DNA from: Salipiger aestuarii
GTDB lineage: Bacteria > Pseudomonadota > Alphaproteobacteria > Rhodobacterales > Rhodobacteraceae
DNA length: 52,129 bases
Assembly (NCBI RefSeq): GCF_003259905.1
Contig: NZ_QLMG01000030.1
Location: forward strand, 1-52,129
Direction of reading: 5' to 3'
Numbering within the stretch: the stretch's first letter is position 1; each line of letters begins with the position of its first letter. The position numbers and the translations under genes were made by a program. A model generated the notes under the pieces. It did no database searches. It was not told where the DNA came from and worked only from the letters and a program-made list of their open reading frames with translations. Positions 35,626-47,081 of the stretch are shown piece by piece.

Positions 35626-36564
35626 TCAGCGCGCCGCGAGCAGCGCGATCAGCTTGCGGTGATCGGCGTCGAAGTTGCGGATGCCCTCGGCCAGTTTTTC
35701 GGTCGCCATCGCGTCGGCGTTCAGCGCCCAGCGGAACGCGGGTTCGCCCATCGTGACCGGATCGGCGGGCTGCGCGGTTTCGGGCGACAGCGCACGGGGC
35801 AGGTCGCCGGTTTCGCTGTCCAGCGCATCCAGCAGCTTGGGAGAGATGGTCAGGTTGTCGCAACCCGCAAGCGCCTTGATCTGGTCGACGCTGCGGAACG
35901 ACGCGCCCATCACCACGGTCTGGATGCCGTTCGATTTGTAGTAATCGTAGATGGCGCGCACCGATTTGACGCCGGGGTCGTTTTCGGGGGCATAGCTGTC
36001 GACGCCTTCGGCCTTCTTGTACCAGTCGGTGATCCGCCCGACAAAGGGCGAGATCAGGAACGCCCCCGCATCCGCGCAGGCCACGGCCTGCGCCATCGAA
36101 AACAGCAGCGTCAGGTTGCAGTCGATGCCATCCTTTTGCAGGATTTCCGCCGCGCGGATGCCTTCCCAGGTTGCCGCAAGCTTGATGAGGATGCGGTCCT
36201 TGTCGATGCCGCGCGCGGCGTAATCCGCGACGATCTCACGCGCGCGGGCGACAGATGCGTCGGTGTCGAACGACAGGCGGGCGTCGACCTCGGTCGATAC
36301 CCGCCCCGGCACCAGCCGGGTCAGTTCGGCCCCCACCGCGACGGTCAGCGTGGCGGCCAGCGCCTCGGGCGAAAGGCCCGCCTTGCGACCGGCGTCGATT
36401 TCGGCGGCGATCAGCGCCTCGGACGCGGGGTCCGACAGGGCGGCCAGCACCAGCGACGGGTTGGTGGTGCAGTCGACCGGTTGCAGCCGCTTGACCGAGG
36501 CGACCTCGCCGGAGTCGGCCACGACCTTGGTCATGGCCCGCAGTTGATCGAGTAGGGACGTCAT
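35626..36564 (-). CDS. tal: Transaldolase
   Basis: A 312-residue TalB-type transaldolase of the pentose phosphate pathway, moving a dihydroxyacetone unit between sedoheptulose 7-phosphate and glyceraldehyde 3-phosphate in the cytosol. The Schiff-base Lys is in [13 protein letters not shown], with [29 protein letters not shown] and [18 protein letters not shown] motifs (here [13 protein letters not shown]). The length is normal. AAGGAGAT lies seven bases before the ATG. It is monocistronic between the receiver gene and the thiamine operon. A transaldolase suits the pentose-type operon at the left end, but this is only a loose link. Confidence 0.95.
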   Translation of the reverse strand: MTSLLDQLRAMTKVVADSGEVASVKRLQPVDCTTNPSLVLAALSDPASEALIAAEIDAGRKAGLSPEALAATLTVAVGAELTRLVPGRVSTEVDARLSFDTDASVARAREIVADYAARGIDKDRILIKLAATWEGIRAAEILQKDGIDCNLTLLFSMAQAVACADAGAFLISPFVGRITDWYKKAEGVDSYAPENDPGVKSVRAIYDYYKSNGIQTVVMGASFRSVDQIKALAGCDNLTISPKLLDALDSETGDLPRALSPETAQPADPVTMGEPAFRWALNADAMATEKLAEGIRNFDADHRKLIALLAAR

Positions 36565-36640
36565 GTCGGATCTCCTTTTCTCTTTCTGATAGCGTTACCA
36601 GTCCGCGAAACCGGCGTCCACCGGCGACCGGCCGCCCCCC

Positions 36641-37357
36641 TCAGGCCTGCGTGGCAAAGCGCCTGGCGACGCCGTCGCGCGCGCGCGCCACGGCGTCGGG
36701 CAGCGCCGCCCCCCCGGCCAGCGCCACAGCAAGCGCCGAGCCAAGCTGGCATCCGGTGCCCCGCAGCGTTCCGGCAAGGCGCGGGCCGCGAAACCGCCGC
36801 ATCGTGCCGTCGGGCAGATACAGGCGGTCTTCGCAGAAGTCGCGGTCGGGCGCGTGGCCGCCCTTGACCAGCAGCGCCTTGCAGCCGCGCGCAAACAGGG
36901 CGCGGCGGGCGGCGGAATGGTCCGGCGCGCCGTCGCGATCCGCGATCGCCGCCAGTTCGGGCAGGTTCGGCGTCAGCACGGTGGCGCGCGGCACCAACAG
37001 CGACAGCAGCGCCCCCAGGCCCGCGTCATCCAGCAGCGCGGCGCCCGAGCTTGACCTCAGCACCGGGTCGATCACCAGCGGCGCGCGGGGCAGCGCCGCG
37101 GCCACCGCGCCGATGGTATCGGCGTTGACCAGCATGCCCAGCTTGATCGCATCGACCCGGCCCGCCGCGCGGATCTGCGCGGCGACGACATCGGGAGGGA
37201 CCGGGTGAACAGCCTGCACACCCGCGTCGTCCTGCGCGGTTACGGCGGTCACCGCGATGCAGGGATGTGCCGCCATCCCGGTCACCGTCGCAACATCGCG
37301 CGCCAGCCCCGCCCCGCCCGAGGAATCCGTGCCCCCCACCAAAAGCACCCGGCGCAT
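36641..37357 (-). CDS. thiD: Hydroxymethylpyrimidine (phosphate) kinase
   Basis: A 238-residue ribokinase-fold kinase that phosphorylates HMP and HMP-P for thiamine synthesis. VLLVGGTDSSGGAGLARDVA is the ThiD start, then VTAVTAQDDAGVQAVHPV, IKLGMLVN, LVIDPVLRSSSGAALL, LTPNLPELAAI, and the catalytic GTGCQLGSALA. It is shorter than E. coli ThiD (about 266), partly in the C-terminal region. It is the last gene of the thi operon, and its ATG overlaps the thiF stop (TGATG). Confidence 0.92.
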   Translation of the reverse strand: MRRVLLVGGTDSSGGAGLARDVATVTGMAAHPCIAVTAVTAQDDAGVQAVHPVPPDVVAAQIRAAGRVDAIKLGMLVNADTIGAVAAALPRAPLVIDPVLRSSSGAALLDDAGLGALLSLLVPRATVLTPNLPELAAIADRDGAPDHSAARRALFARGCKALLVKGGHAPDRDFCEDRLYLPDGTMRRFRGPRLAGTLRGTGCQLGSALAVALAGGAALPDAVARARDGVARRFATQA

Positions 37358-38253
37358 CAGCGCCCGTCCGCGCAGATCGCCACATCCCCATGGCCCCGCG
37401 CCCGAAGCGTGCGCGCCGCGCGCCAGGCCCGCAGCCCGGTCGCGCAGGCCAGCACCACGCGGGTGCCGGAGGGAAGATCTTCGGGCAGCGCCTCGTGACG
37501 CAGATCGATCAGCAGATCGCCCGCGCGCGCCCCCGCCACCACCGGCGGAAAGGCGGCATCGGGTTCCGGTGCGTCGTCGAACCGGAACTGGCCAAAGCGC
37601 CAGGCGCCAAGATCCACCGTCATCATCTGCCCCAGCGGCGACGGGCTGTGCCCCAGCAGGACCGACAGCGCCATCTGCGCCTGCAACGCCCCCAGCAGCG
37701 CCACCGCCGGCCCCATGACCCCCGCCTCGGCGCAGGTGGCGGCCCGCGCGGGCGGGTCGGGAAACAGCGCGCGCAGGCTGGGCGCGCCGCCGCACAGCCC
37801 CGCCGCGTAGCCCTGCCGCGCAATCACCGATGCGGTAATCAGCGGTGTGCCCGACGCAAGGCACAGGTCGGACAGGGCGTAGCTGGTGGCGAAATTGTCG
37901 GCGGCGTCGATCACCAGATCGGCGCGCGCGACGTCGGCATCGGGGCCCAGCCGCGCCACATGCGGCGCCACGACGCATTCCGGATTAAGCCTGGCAAGAT
38001 GCCCTGCCGCCACCTCGGCCTTGGGCTGGCCAAGGTCCGCCATGCGGTAAAGCGTCTGGCGGTGCAGGTTGTGCGCTTCGACCCGGTCGGGATCGAACAG
38101 GGCGATCCGCCCCACCCCGGCGCCTGCAAGCAGCGGCAACAGCGCCGAGCCAAGCCCCCCTGCCCCGGCCACAAGCACATGGGCCGCCGCCAGCCGGGCC
38201 TGCCCCCGCGGACCGACCTCGGGCAGGCAGGTCTGGCGGGCGTAGCGGGTCAT
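37357..38253 (-). CDS. thiF: ThiF-type adenylyltransferase fused to a rhodanese-like tail
   Basis: A 298-residue E1-like enzyme that adenylates the ThiS C-terminus. The ATP site GAGGLGSALLP, the HNLHRQTLYRM motif, VIDAADNFATSYAL and CAEAGVMGPAVALLGALQAQ are present. After about residue 225 a short rhodanese-like segment follows, with LLIDLRHEAL and the active-site loop CATGLRAW (CxxGxR). It may thus carry persulfide sulfur itself, a role given in other bacteria to ThiI or a separate rhodanese. The start overlaps the thiE stop (ATGA). An ATG two codons earlier is possible. Confidence 0.88.
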   Translation of the reverse strand: MTRYARQTCLPEVGPRGQARLAAAHVLVAGAGGLGSALLPLLAGAGVGRIALFDPDRVEAHNLHRQTLYRMADLGQPKAEVAAGHLARLNPECVVAPHVARLGPDADVARADLVIDAADNFATSYALSDLCLASGTPLITASVIARQGYAAGLCGGAPSLRALFPDPPARAATCAEAGVMGPAVALLGALQAQMALSVLLGHSPSPLGQMMTVDLGAWRFGQFRFDDAPEPDAAFPPVVAGARAGDLLIDLRHEALPEDLPSGTRVVLACATGLRAWRAARTLRARGHGDVAICADGR

Positions 38254-38852
38254 GCCCATTTCCGCGTCGCCGCCAGCCAGTCGCGGCAGCGCGCGGCGGG
38301 GTCGGCGGCGGTCTGGATGTCGGTTACCACGGCGGCGCAGTCGGCCCCTGCGCCGAACAGCGCGGGCAGCCTGTCGGGTGTGACGCCTCCGATCCCCACC
38401 AAAGGCACCGTACCGCTGGCGCGTTTCCAGGCGGTCACGCGGTCCAGCCCCTGCGGCCCCCATTTCATCTTTTTCAGCCGCGTCGGCCAGACCGGCCCCA
38501 GCGCCACATAGGCCGGGCGGAGCGCCAGCGCGCGTGCCAGTTCGCTGTCGTCATGGGTGGACAGGCCAAAGGCGACCCCTCCGGCCCGCAACGCGTCGAC
38601 ATCGGCGGTGTCCATGTCTTCCTGCCCTAGGTGGACCGCGTCGCAGCCCAGATCCAGCGCCAGTTGCCAGTGATCGTTGACCACCAGCTGCGCGCCATGG
38701 GCGGCACAGCACTCGCGGGCGCGGATGATCTGGGCGGGCAGGGTCGCGCCAGCGTCCTTGAGGCGCAGCTGCACCAGCCGCACGCCCAGGGGCACCAGCC
38801 GCTCCAGCGCGTCGGCGTCGCTGACGATCAGGTAAAAGGGATCAAGCCTCAT
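38250..38852 (-). CDS. thiE: Thiamine-phosphate synthase (ThiE2 subtype)
   Basis: A 200-residue TIM barrel that joins HMP-PP with the thiazole carboxylate phosphate. Motifs: [61 protein letters not shown] (the ThiE2 signature region), and [13 protein letters not shown]. Overlaps with thiG before it and thiF after it are four bases each (ATGA), so the enzymes are made in coupled amounts. Confidence 0.93.
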   Translation of the reverse strand: MRLDPFYLIVSDADALERLVPLGVRLVQLRLKDAGATLPAQIIRARECCAAHGAQLVVNDHWQLALDLGCDAVHLGQEDMDTADVDALRAGGVAFGLSTHDDSELARALALRPAYVALGPVWPTRLKKMKWGPQGLDRVTAWKRASGTVPLVGIGGVTPDRLPALFGAGADCAAVVTDIQTAADPAARCRDWLAATRKWA

Positions 38853-39607
38853 GCCAGTTCCGCCATTCCGAACACCGGGGTCGAGGCGACGCCCATGTCG
38901 CGCGGCGGCATCAGCCCCGCCTTGTGCGCCCCCTGCCCCGCCGCGACCGCCTGGCCAAAGGCGCGCGCCATGGCGACCGGGTCCAGCGACCGCGCCACGG
39001 CGGTGTTCAGCAGCACCGCGTCATAGCCCAGTTCCATCGCCAGCGCCGCCTGGCTGGGCGCGCCGATGCCCGCGTCGACCACCAGCGCCACGCCGGGGAA
39101 ATGCGCCCGCATCGCCCGCAGCGCGTCGATGTGGCGCAGCCCCTGCCCCGAGCCGATGGGCGCCCCCCAGGGCATGAGCACCTGGCAGCCGGCCTCGACC
39201 AGCCGGTCCGCGACCACGAGGTCTTCGGTCGTGTAGGGGAACACCTCGAACCCGTCGGCGCACAGGGTCCGCGCGGCCTCGACAAGGCCGAAGGGATCGG
39301 GTTGCAGGGTGTCCGCGTGGCCGATGACCTCCAGCTTGATCCAGCGGGTGCCGAACAGTTCGCGCGCCATCTGCGCGGTGGTGATCGCCTCGCGCGCGGT
39401 GTGGCACCCGGCGGTGTTGGGCAGGACGCGGCAGCCGCTGGCGGCAAGGATGTCGCGAAAGGCGCCGCCCTCTGGCCCTTCGCGGCGCAGCGACACGGTG
39501 ATGACCTCGGCCCCCGACGCGGCGATCGCGTCGCGCAGCACCCGCGGCGAGGGGTATTGCGCCGTGCCCAGCATCAGCCGGCTGGTCAGGTCGGTTCCGT
39601 AAAACAC
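38849..39607 (-). CDS. thiG: Thiazole synthase
   Basis: A 252-residue (beta/alpha)8 enzyme that builds the thiazole phosphate ring from deoxyxylulose phosphate, dehydroglycine and ThiS-thiocarboxylate. The Schiff-base Lys91 is in [10 protein letters not shown], with [52 protein letters not shown] and [10 protein letters not shown]. The start is a GTG two bases after the thiS stop; a later ATG would cut the first strand (LMLGTAQ). Confidence 0.94.
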   Translation of the reverse strand: MFYGTDLTSRLMLGTAQYPSPRVLRDAIAASGAEVITVSLRREGPEGGAFRDILAASGCRVLPNTAGCHTAREAITTAQMARELFGTRWIKLEVIGHADTLQPDPFGLVEAARTLCADGFEVFPYTTEDLVVADRLVEAGCQVLMPWGAPIGSGQGLRHIDALRAMRAHFPGVALVVDAGIGAPSQAALAMELGYDAVLLNTAVARSLDPVAMARAFGQAVAAGQGAHKAGLMPPRDMGVASTPVFGMAELA

Positions 39608-39609
39608 GG

Positions 39610-39796
39610 CTAGCCTCCCTGCATCGGGGTCAGCAATTCGACCCGTGCGCCATGGCTCAGCGGAGTGGCGGCGCGCCGCGTGCGCGGGACAAAGGCCCCG
39701 TTCAGGGCCGATGCGACCGAGGCGGCGTCATGGCCGCGTTCCTCGATCAGGGCGGCAAGGGTCGGGGCGTCGGTTTCCACCGGCGCGCCGTTCAGG

Positions 39797-39807
<11 letters not shown>
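39610..39807 (-). CDS. thiS: ThiS sulfur carrier protein
   Basis: A 65-residue ubiquitin-fold carrier ending in the required Gly-Gly (LLTPMQGG). It starts [20 protein letters not shown] and has AVALNG-like [15 protein letters not shown]. ThiF adenylates its C-terminal Gly, which then becomes a thiocarboxylate for ThiG. Its start overlaps the thiO end by eleven bases. Confidence 0.93.
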
Positions 39808-42730
<2,923 letters not shown>

Positions 42731-42838
42731 GTTCCCAGTGTGGGGCTTGCGCGCCCCGCTTGTCAACAGGGCGCGCGGTTTTCCCGCGAATACGACGGCG
42801 CCGCGATCCAGGGCGTGCCGGCGCGGTTCAGGCGGGGT

Positions 42839-43309
42839 TCAGGCGACCGCCTTGGTCGCCGGGCGTTGCAGCGCGCCATACAGCGCCGTGACCGACAGCG
42901 CGGCCTGTGCCGCCTCGCGTCCCTTGGTCACGAAATGTTCGGCAAAGAACCCGATGTGGTCGGCGGTCGGCTGAAAGTGATGCGGTGTCAGGGACACCGA
43001 CAGGATGGGAACGCCCGTCGCGATTCCGGCCTGCATCAGCCCGTCCACCACCGAGCGCGCGACAAAATCATGCCGGTAGACGCCGCCATCGACCACAAGT
43101 GCCGCCGCCGCGATGGCGTCATATTCCGCGGTTTCGGCCAGCTTGCGCGCGAGCAACGGCATCTCGAACGCGCCCGGCACGTCGTAGACATCGACCTGCG
43201 CCGGGACCCCGGCATCGTTGAGTTCCGCAAGAAATCCTTCGTGCGCGCGATCAACGATGTCCGCGTGCCAGCGTGCCCGGATAAAGGCGAATTTGGGGGA
43301 TTTTGTCAT
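42839..43309 (-). CDS. ribH2: 6,7-dimethyl-8-ribityllumazine synthase, type II
   Basis: A 156-residue lumazine synthase that joins the ribityl pyrimidine with the four-carbon butanone phosphate, the step before riboflavin. FAFIRARWHADIVDRAHEGF, VDVYDVPGAFEMPLLARKLA, VDGGVYRHDFVARSVVDGLM and VPILSVSLTPHHF match the RibH2 branch known from Brucella, which forms decamers rather than 60-mer shells. The start was set at MTKSPKF; the open frame upstream crosses the riboswitch. The gene stands alone here under its own FMN riboswitch. Confidence 0.94.
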   Translation of the reverse strand: MTKSPKFAFIRARWHADIVDRAHEGFLAELNDAGVPAQVDVYDVPGAFEMPLLARKLAETAEYDAIAAAALVVDGGVYRHDFVARSVVDGLMQAGIATGVPILSVSLTPHHFQPTADHIGFFAEHFVTKGREAAQAALSVTALYGALQRPATKAVA

Positions 43310-43376
43310 GGCTCTGGTCCTTTCCGTATGACAGAATCCCAGAGCGTAAGACCTCGGATCATGCGACCCGATGCCC

Positions 43377-43501
43377 CTTTCTCTCCCGTCCGGACTTTCA
43401 CCGTCGGTCCCGGAATTCCACCGGCTCTGCTGACCCATCGGCATGATGGCGCTCGCGGACTGTCACCGCCGGTGGGGAATTTCACCCCGCCCTGAGAATG
43501 C
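43377..43501 (-). promoter_or_regulatory. FMN riboswitch (RFN element)
   Basis: The minus strand reads ATTCTCAGGGCGGGGTGAAA, then TTCCCCACCGGCGGT, GTCAGCAGAGCCGGTGGAA, TTCCGGGACCGACGGTGAAA and GTCCGGACGGGAGAGAAA, the classic RFN blocks. Downstream, GCTCTGG and CCAGAGC (plus-strand 43311-43317 and 43339-43345) form a stem that closes over the AAAGGA ribosome-binding site and nearly reaches the ribH2 start. This suggests FMN controls translation. Confidence 0.95.
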
Positions 43502-43607
43502 GCATATCAGTGCAGATCGCGTTGCATGACGTCAAGTGCGTTTCCGCACGAACGAGGAGGTCGCCGTATCGGCGTTGCGTCGCGTGCCAGTGTCCAAGAC
43601 GCGGAAA

Positions 43608-43623
43608 ATTGTCCGCGGACAAT
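43608..43623. promoter_or_regulatory. parS-like centromere site 1
   Basis: ATTGTCCGCGGACAAT is a perfect 16-bp palindrome. It matches the repABC parS pattern GTTNNNNGCNNNNAAC except for the outermost base pair. It lies just downstream of the repC stop. RepB should bind it for plasmid partition. Confidence 0.8.
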
Positions 43624-43635
43624 GGGGCGAGGCGA

Positions 43636-44709
43636 TCAGCGGGCAATGGCAGCCGTCAGAGGCCGGGTTGTCCGCGGACAACGATCAAAGCGTTGCAGAA
43701 AGCGGATCAATCGAAGCGCGTCGAACTCGGCGCTTTTCGGTCCCAGAACCAGCGCATGGAAATAGGCCCCAAGCGCGCGCACCCTGTCCTGCATCTGGAT
43801 CACCGCCATCACCGCGACTGCGGCGCCGGTCGCGCCAACCCTGTCCTCGGCCCGGCTATAAATCTTTGGGTCAATCCCGATCATCGGGGCAAGCGTGCGC
43901 CCGTGGCTGATGACATCGCGTTCATTTCCAAGCGGGTGACTGGCAAAAGCAAGCGCCTCGGGGCAGGCGGCGGACAGGTCATGCATTGTCAGGCGCTCTT
44001 TCTTATCATTAATGTCTTTTATTGAGTTCTGATGGTGCCGGACATTTTGGCCGTGCCTGCCGGTCATTTTGTCTGGTTCACAGGGATCGGTGTCGAGGGG
44101 TTGCATTGGCACATCGGGCAGGTCCGCAAGAAGCGCCGCGCAGTCATCGGCGTCGAGCTTGCGGCGCAGCGCTTTTAGAGCGTGCAGCGCGGCGGGGTCC
44201 TGATCGTCATGGCGCAGCCGCTGGTTGGCTGCGGCGCGGATCTGGGTGCGCAGCAGGGCAAGGCGGTCACGCATGTCATCGGCTTGCGCGGCGATCCGCG
44301 CGATGCGTTCAATCTGGGCAAACAGCGGCGACAGGTCAAAGCCAAAGCGCAGGCAGGTGCCATCGGCGCGGCTGCGCCGCATGAACCGTTTTCGATTGGC
44401 GCTGTCGTGGCGCAGCAGCAGCCCGGCCTCGATCAGCTGGACCACATGGCGCCGGATGGTGCGTTCGGAAATACCGTCGCGGCGAAACACCAGCGTTTCG
44501 TTCGAGGCAAAGACGGTGTGATGGGAGCGGCGCGGCGGAAGGCAGGACAGCATCGCGTTCAACGTCGCAAGCACCGGCGCGCGCAGCCCCAAAAGCGGCG
44601 CGGCACGGCGCAGCATCGCCATGACAACGTGACGTTCCGGCGCATTGTCCGCGGACAATGCGCTGCCGGGCCGCTGCCCGTTGGGCGCGGCGATCTGATG
44701 TGGGGCCAT
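43636..44709 (-). CDS. repC: RepC replication initiator (repABC plasmid)
   Basis: A 357-residue initiator of the repABC type. The N-terminal winged-helix region has VLATLNAMLSCLPP and ETLVFRRDGISERTIRRHVV, then LIEAGLLLRHDSANRKRFMR, which are typical RepC motifs. Its middle includes an AT-rich linker (SIKDINDKKERL) where the origin is expected. The C-terminal region has EALAFASHPLGNERDVISHG and AVAVMAVIQMQDRVRALGAY. It acts only in cis in known systems. The gene lies 225 bases after repB and two of the three parS sites fall in its coding sequence. Confidence 0.93.
   Translation of the reverse strand: MAPHQIAAPNGQRPGSALSADNAPERHVVMAMLRRAAPLLGLRAPVLATLNAMLSCLPPRRSHHTVFASNETLVFRRDGISERTIRRHVVQLIEAGLLLRHDSANRKRFMRRSRADGTCLRFGFDLSPLFAQIERIARIAAQADDMRDRLALLRTQIRAAANQRLRHDDQDPAALHALKALRRKLDADDCAALLADLPDVPMQPLDTDPCEPDKMTGRHGQNVRHHQNSIKDINDKKERLTMHDLSAACPEALAFASHPLGNERDVISHGRTLAPMIGIDPKIYSRAEDRVGATGAAVAVMAVIQMQDRVRALGAYFHALVLGPKSAEFDALRLIRFLQRFDRCPRTTRPLTAAIAR
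43667..43682. promoter_or_regulatory. parS-like centromere site 2 (inside repC 3' end)
   Basis: GTTGTCCGCGGACAAC is a perfect 16-bp palindrome that fits the repABC parS consensus exactly. It is inside the last codons of repC (the CPRT region). It is 44 bases from site 1. Confidence 0.85.
43997..44033. other. AT-rich stretch inside repC, probable origin of replication
   Basis: A sharp AT-rich block of about 37 bases (including TCTTATCATTAATGTCTTTT) interrupts the otherwise GC-rich repC. In studied repABC plasmids the origin lies in such a stretch within repC. The location follows from that knowledge; no repeats proving it are visible. Confidence 0.55.
44642..44661. promoter_or_regulatory. parS-like centromere site 3 (inside repC 5' end)
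   Basis: GCATTGTCCGCGGACAATGC is a perfect 20-bp palindrome with the same core as the other two sites. It falls in codons 17-23 of repC. Three sites spaced around repC form the presumed centromere. Confidence 0.8.
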
Positions 44710-44934
44710 GGCGTTTTCACGGCATCCGGGAAAGGCAGAGACTCCGGCGAAACCCTGTCATCAGGCAAAGTTTCTCGGTCAACCGAATCGGTTGGTGTTG
44801 ACTGGAGGAGAGAAGATGGTAGACCTGAGGGTGCAAAGAACAGATCGGGCTCTCCGGGGGTGACCTTGGGGGGCTCTTTCTTTTTCGGGCTGCGTCGTGC
44901 TCCTTTTTTTCTGGTTGCTGCTCGGGTGTCCTGG
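44710..44934 (+). ncRNA. repB-repC intergenic region with candidate antisense ctRNA
   Basis: repABC plasmids carry a small counter-transcribed RNA in this gap. On the plus strand (opposite repC), TTGACT at 44798-44803 and TAGACC at 44820-44825 with a 16-base spacer form a plausible strong promoter. CAACCGA/TCGGTTG (44780-44786 and 44788-44794) is a perfect palindrome beside it. T-rich runs near 44876-44885 and 44904-44910 could end the RNA. The RNA would limit repC expression. The boundaries are not known; the feature gives the whole gap. Confidence 0.5.
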
Positions 44935-45879
44935 TCAGCCGTTCCGTGACTTCCAGGTTTCGTAAATCCGCAAAAGTTCGGCTTCGGCGTTATCCTGTAG
45001 CCATTGCGCGAAATCCGGGGCGTCGGCGCGCGACAGCTTGATCGTCAGCGCGCGCGCCGTGGGGCGGATTTCACCAAGGCGGGTGCCGTCGGCATGAGCG
45101 ACGGGCAGGGGGGCGATCGCCGCTGTCGCGGTCTTGTTGCGTCCAATGACTGCGCTCGCCAGCATGTCAAACCGCGCGTCAGACGACGGCACCGAGCGCA
45201 GATCCATTTCGCCCGCCAGCGCCAGCAGATCAATGTCGCGGTCTCGGATCGCATCGGCCATGTCTTCCCACCGCCGCCGCCCGATGCCATGGGCCGGGCC
45301 GACGATCTCGATCACCTCGGGCGGGATCAGACGCGCTACCTTGTTCATGCGCGACAGCATCGGCTTGTCGACGGCCAGCGCATCCATGACGATCTCGGAG
45401 TCATAGCCGCCATCGGACAATTCGCGGATGAACAGCGCCTTCTCGATGAACGACGGGTCCAGCCGCTGGCTGTTTTCATGGCCTTGTGCCAGGATTGCCT
45501 GCTCGTCCGACAGCGAGCGCACCAGCGCCTTGGCGTTCAGCCCAAGACTGCGCAGCGCCCGCAGACGGCGACGCCCGTAGACCACTGTGAACCGGCCGGG
45601 CTGGTCGGGCAGGGGGCGCACCATGATGGGCACCTGCTGGCCATGCGCCTGAATGCTTTGCGCCAGAGCGGCGACATCGGCGTCGCCAAAGCTCAGCCGG
45701 TCGTTGGGGCCGCCATCGTCGATCAGCTCGGGCGGGATGTCGCGCACCGCGTTGCTTGACAGATCTTTGAGCGTCGAGCGCACGCCGCTCATGGCCCCGG
45801 TCTCGGGGAAACGCGGTTTTTGCGGCGCGGGGGTGTCGGAGGGCGGGGGAGGGGGCTGAAACAGGTTGCGTCGTGCCAT
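44935..45879 (-). CDS. repB: RepB plasmid partitioning protein (ParB family)
   Basis: A 314-residue ParB-type protein that binds parS. The N-terminal stretch precedes the ParB/Srx fold (VPIMVRPLPDQPGRFTVVYG, RRRLRALRSLGLNAKALVRS), then ENSQRLDPSFIEKALFIREL and a helix-turn-helix (SEIVMDALAVDKPMLSRMNK). The C-terminal RepB-specific region follows (HGIGRRRWEDMADAI). The start overlaps the repA stop (TGATG). It works with RepA ATPase to segregate the replicon and also tunes repABC expression. Confidence 0.94.
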   Translation of the reverse strand: MARRNLFQPPPPPSDTPAPQKPRFPETGAMSGVRSTLKDLSSNAVRDIPPELIDDGGPNDRLSFGDADVAALAQSIQAHGQQVPIMVRPLPDQPGRFTVVYGRRRLRALRSLGLNAKALVRSLSDEQAILAQGHENSQRLDPSFIEKALFIRELSDGGYDSEIVMDALAVDKPMLSRMNKVARLIPPEVIEIVGPAHGIGRRRWEDMADAIRDRDIDLLALAGEMDLRSVPSSDARFDMLASAVIGRNKTATAAIAPLPVAHADGTRLGEIRPTARALTIKLSRADAPDFAQWLQDNAEAELLRIYETWKSRNG

Positions 45880-47081
45880 CAGTCGGTCTCCCGTCCCCAG
45901 GCCGCCTGTATGGTGGCCTCGAATTCATCGGCAACGCCGTTCACGCTTTCCATGATGCGGTCCAGCGTCTTGCGCACCACCTGCCCCGGATCAATCTCGT
46001 AGATCGTCTGCTGGGTCATGCCCGCGTCGGAAATGGCCGTGGATTTCAGCATCGGCGTGTTGAGAACCTGGTCCAGAAGGATCGACCGCAAGAACCCCGC
46101 CATCTGCGATTGCGGCACGTCGGTCGGTTCATAGCGTGCGACGAGAAACTTAAGAAAATCCCAGTCGATCGTCCCGGAGGCCTCTTCAAGAGCGCGGATG
46201 GTTTCCCCTGCCATTTCAAGGAATTGCGCCATGGATGCCACATCCAGCATCGACGGCACCACGGTGATAAGCAACCCTGTCGATGCCAAAAGCGCCGACA
46301 TGGTGGTGAATCCCAGCTGCGGCGGGCAGTCGATCAGCACCAGATCGTAGTTTGCCTCGATCTCGTCGAGCGCGATGGCGAGCCGCTGGGTGAAGGGCGG
46401 CTCCAGCCGGTGTTGCAGCGCGTAGGCGGTTTCGGTCTCATACTCCGACAACATCAGCCCGGCGGGGGCAAGGTCGAGGTTGTGGAAATAGGTCTTGCGC
46501 ACCACCTCGCCCAGCGGCACGGGGTTTTCATAGCGCAGCGCGTCGTAAATCGTACCGCCTTCGGCAAATTCGATCTCGGGGCGGTAGCCGAACATCGTGG
46601 TCAGGCTGGCCTGCGGGTCCATGTCCAGCGCCAGCACACGATACCCACGCAGGGCAAAGCGTTGCGCAAGGTGGATCGCGGTGGTCGTCTTGGACGAGCC
46701 GCCCTTGAAATTGACGATGCTGATGATTTGCAGCTTGTCCCCGTCGCGGCGGCCGGGACGATAGGCGTCGCCGTTGCGCCCGGTGCGGGCCATGATGTCG
46801 CGGATCCGGTCGATTTCCCCGGCGGTATAGGACCGCCGCCCGCGCGCATCGGTCTGCACCTCGGGAAAATCGCCGTCCTGATGGCGGGTGCGCAGATTCG
46901 ACATGCTGATGCCGGTCAGCTCCGACACTTCCGAGGCGTTGAACCGACGCAGCGTCTTGCGGCTTTCGGGCTGAAAGCTGTTGCGCATATGGTCGTTCAG
47001 CGCCCGCGACAGCCGTTCGGCGTTCGCGGATATGGATGCAGCCACGGCGCCCGTGCTGACAGTGGTGTCGGTAGAGGTCAT
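45879..47081 (-). CDS. repA: RepA plasmid partitioning ATPase (ParA family)
   Basis: A 400-residue ParA-type Walker ATPase. A helix-turn-helix region (NASEVSELTGISMSNLRTRH, about 48-70) precedes the deviant Walker A KGGSSKTTT (126-134), then VLALDMDPQASLTTMFG and YDLVLIDCPPQLGF. The start MTSTDTTVST was chosen because GAGGCGAGAG lies upstream and the sequence beyond it reads as untranslated leader; the open frame continues a further 137 codons. RepA moves RepB-parS complexes and represses its own promoter together with RepB. Confidence 0.94.
   Translation of the reverse strand: MTSTDTTVSTGAVAASISANAERLSRALNDHMRNSFQPESRKTLRRFNASEVSELTGISMSNLRTRHQDGDFPEVQTDARGRRSYTAGEIDRIRDIMARTGRNGDAYRPGRRDGDKLQIISIVNFKGGSSKTTTAIHLAQRFALRGYRVLALDMDPQASLTTMFGYRPEIEFAEGGTIYDALRYENPVPLGEVVRKTYFHNLDLAPAGLMLSEYETETAYALQHRLEPPFTQRLAIALDEIEANYDLVLIDCPPQLGFTTMSALLASTGLLITVVPSMLDVASMAQFLEMAGETIRALEEASGTIDWDFLKFLVARYEPTDVPQSQMAGFLRSILLDQVLNTPMLKSTAISDAGMTQQTIYEIDPGQVVRKTLDRIMESVNGVADEFEATIQAAWGRETD

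Noticed and set aside
42839-43444. Longer ribH2 with about 45 extra N-terminal residues
   Set aside because: The extension would translate through the FMN riboswitch; the ATG at 43309 matches the known RibH2 start.
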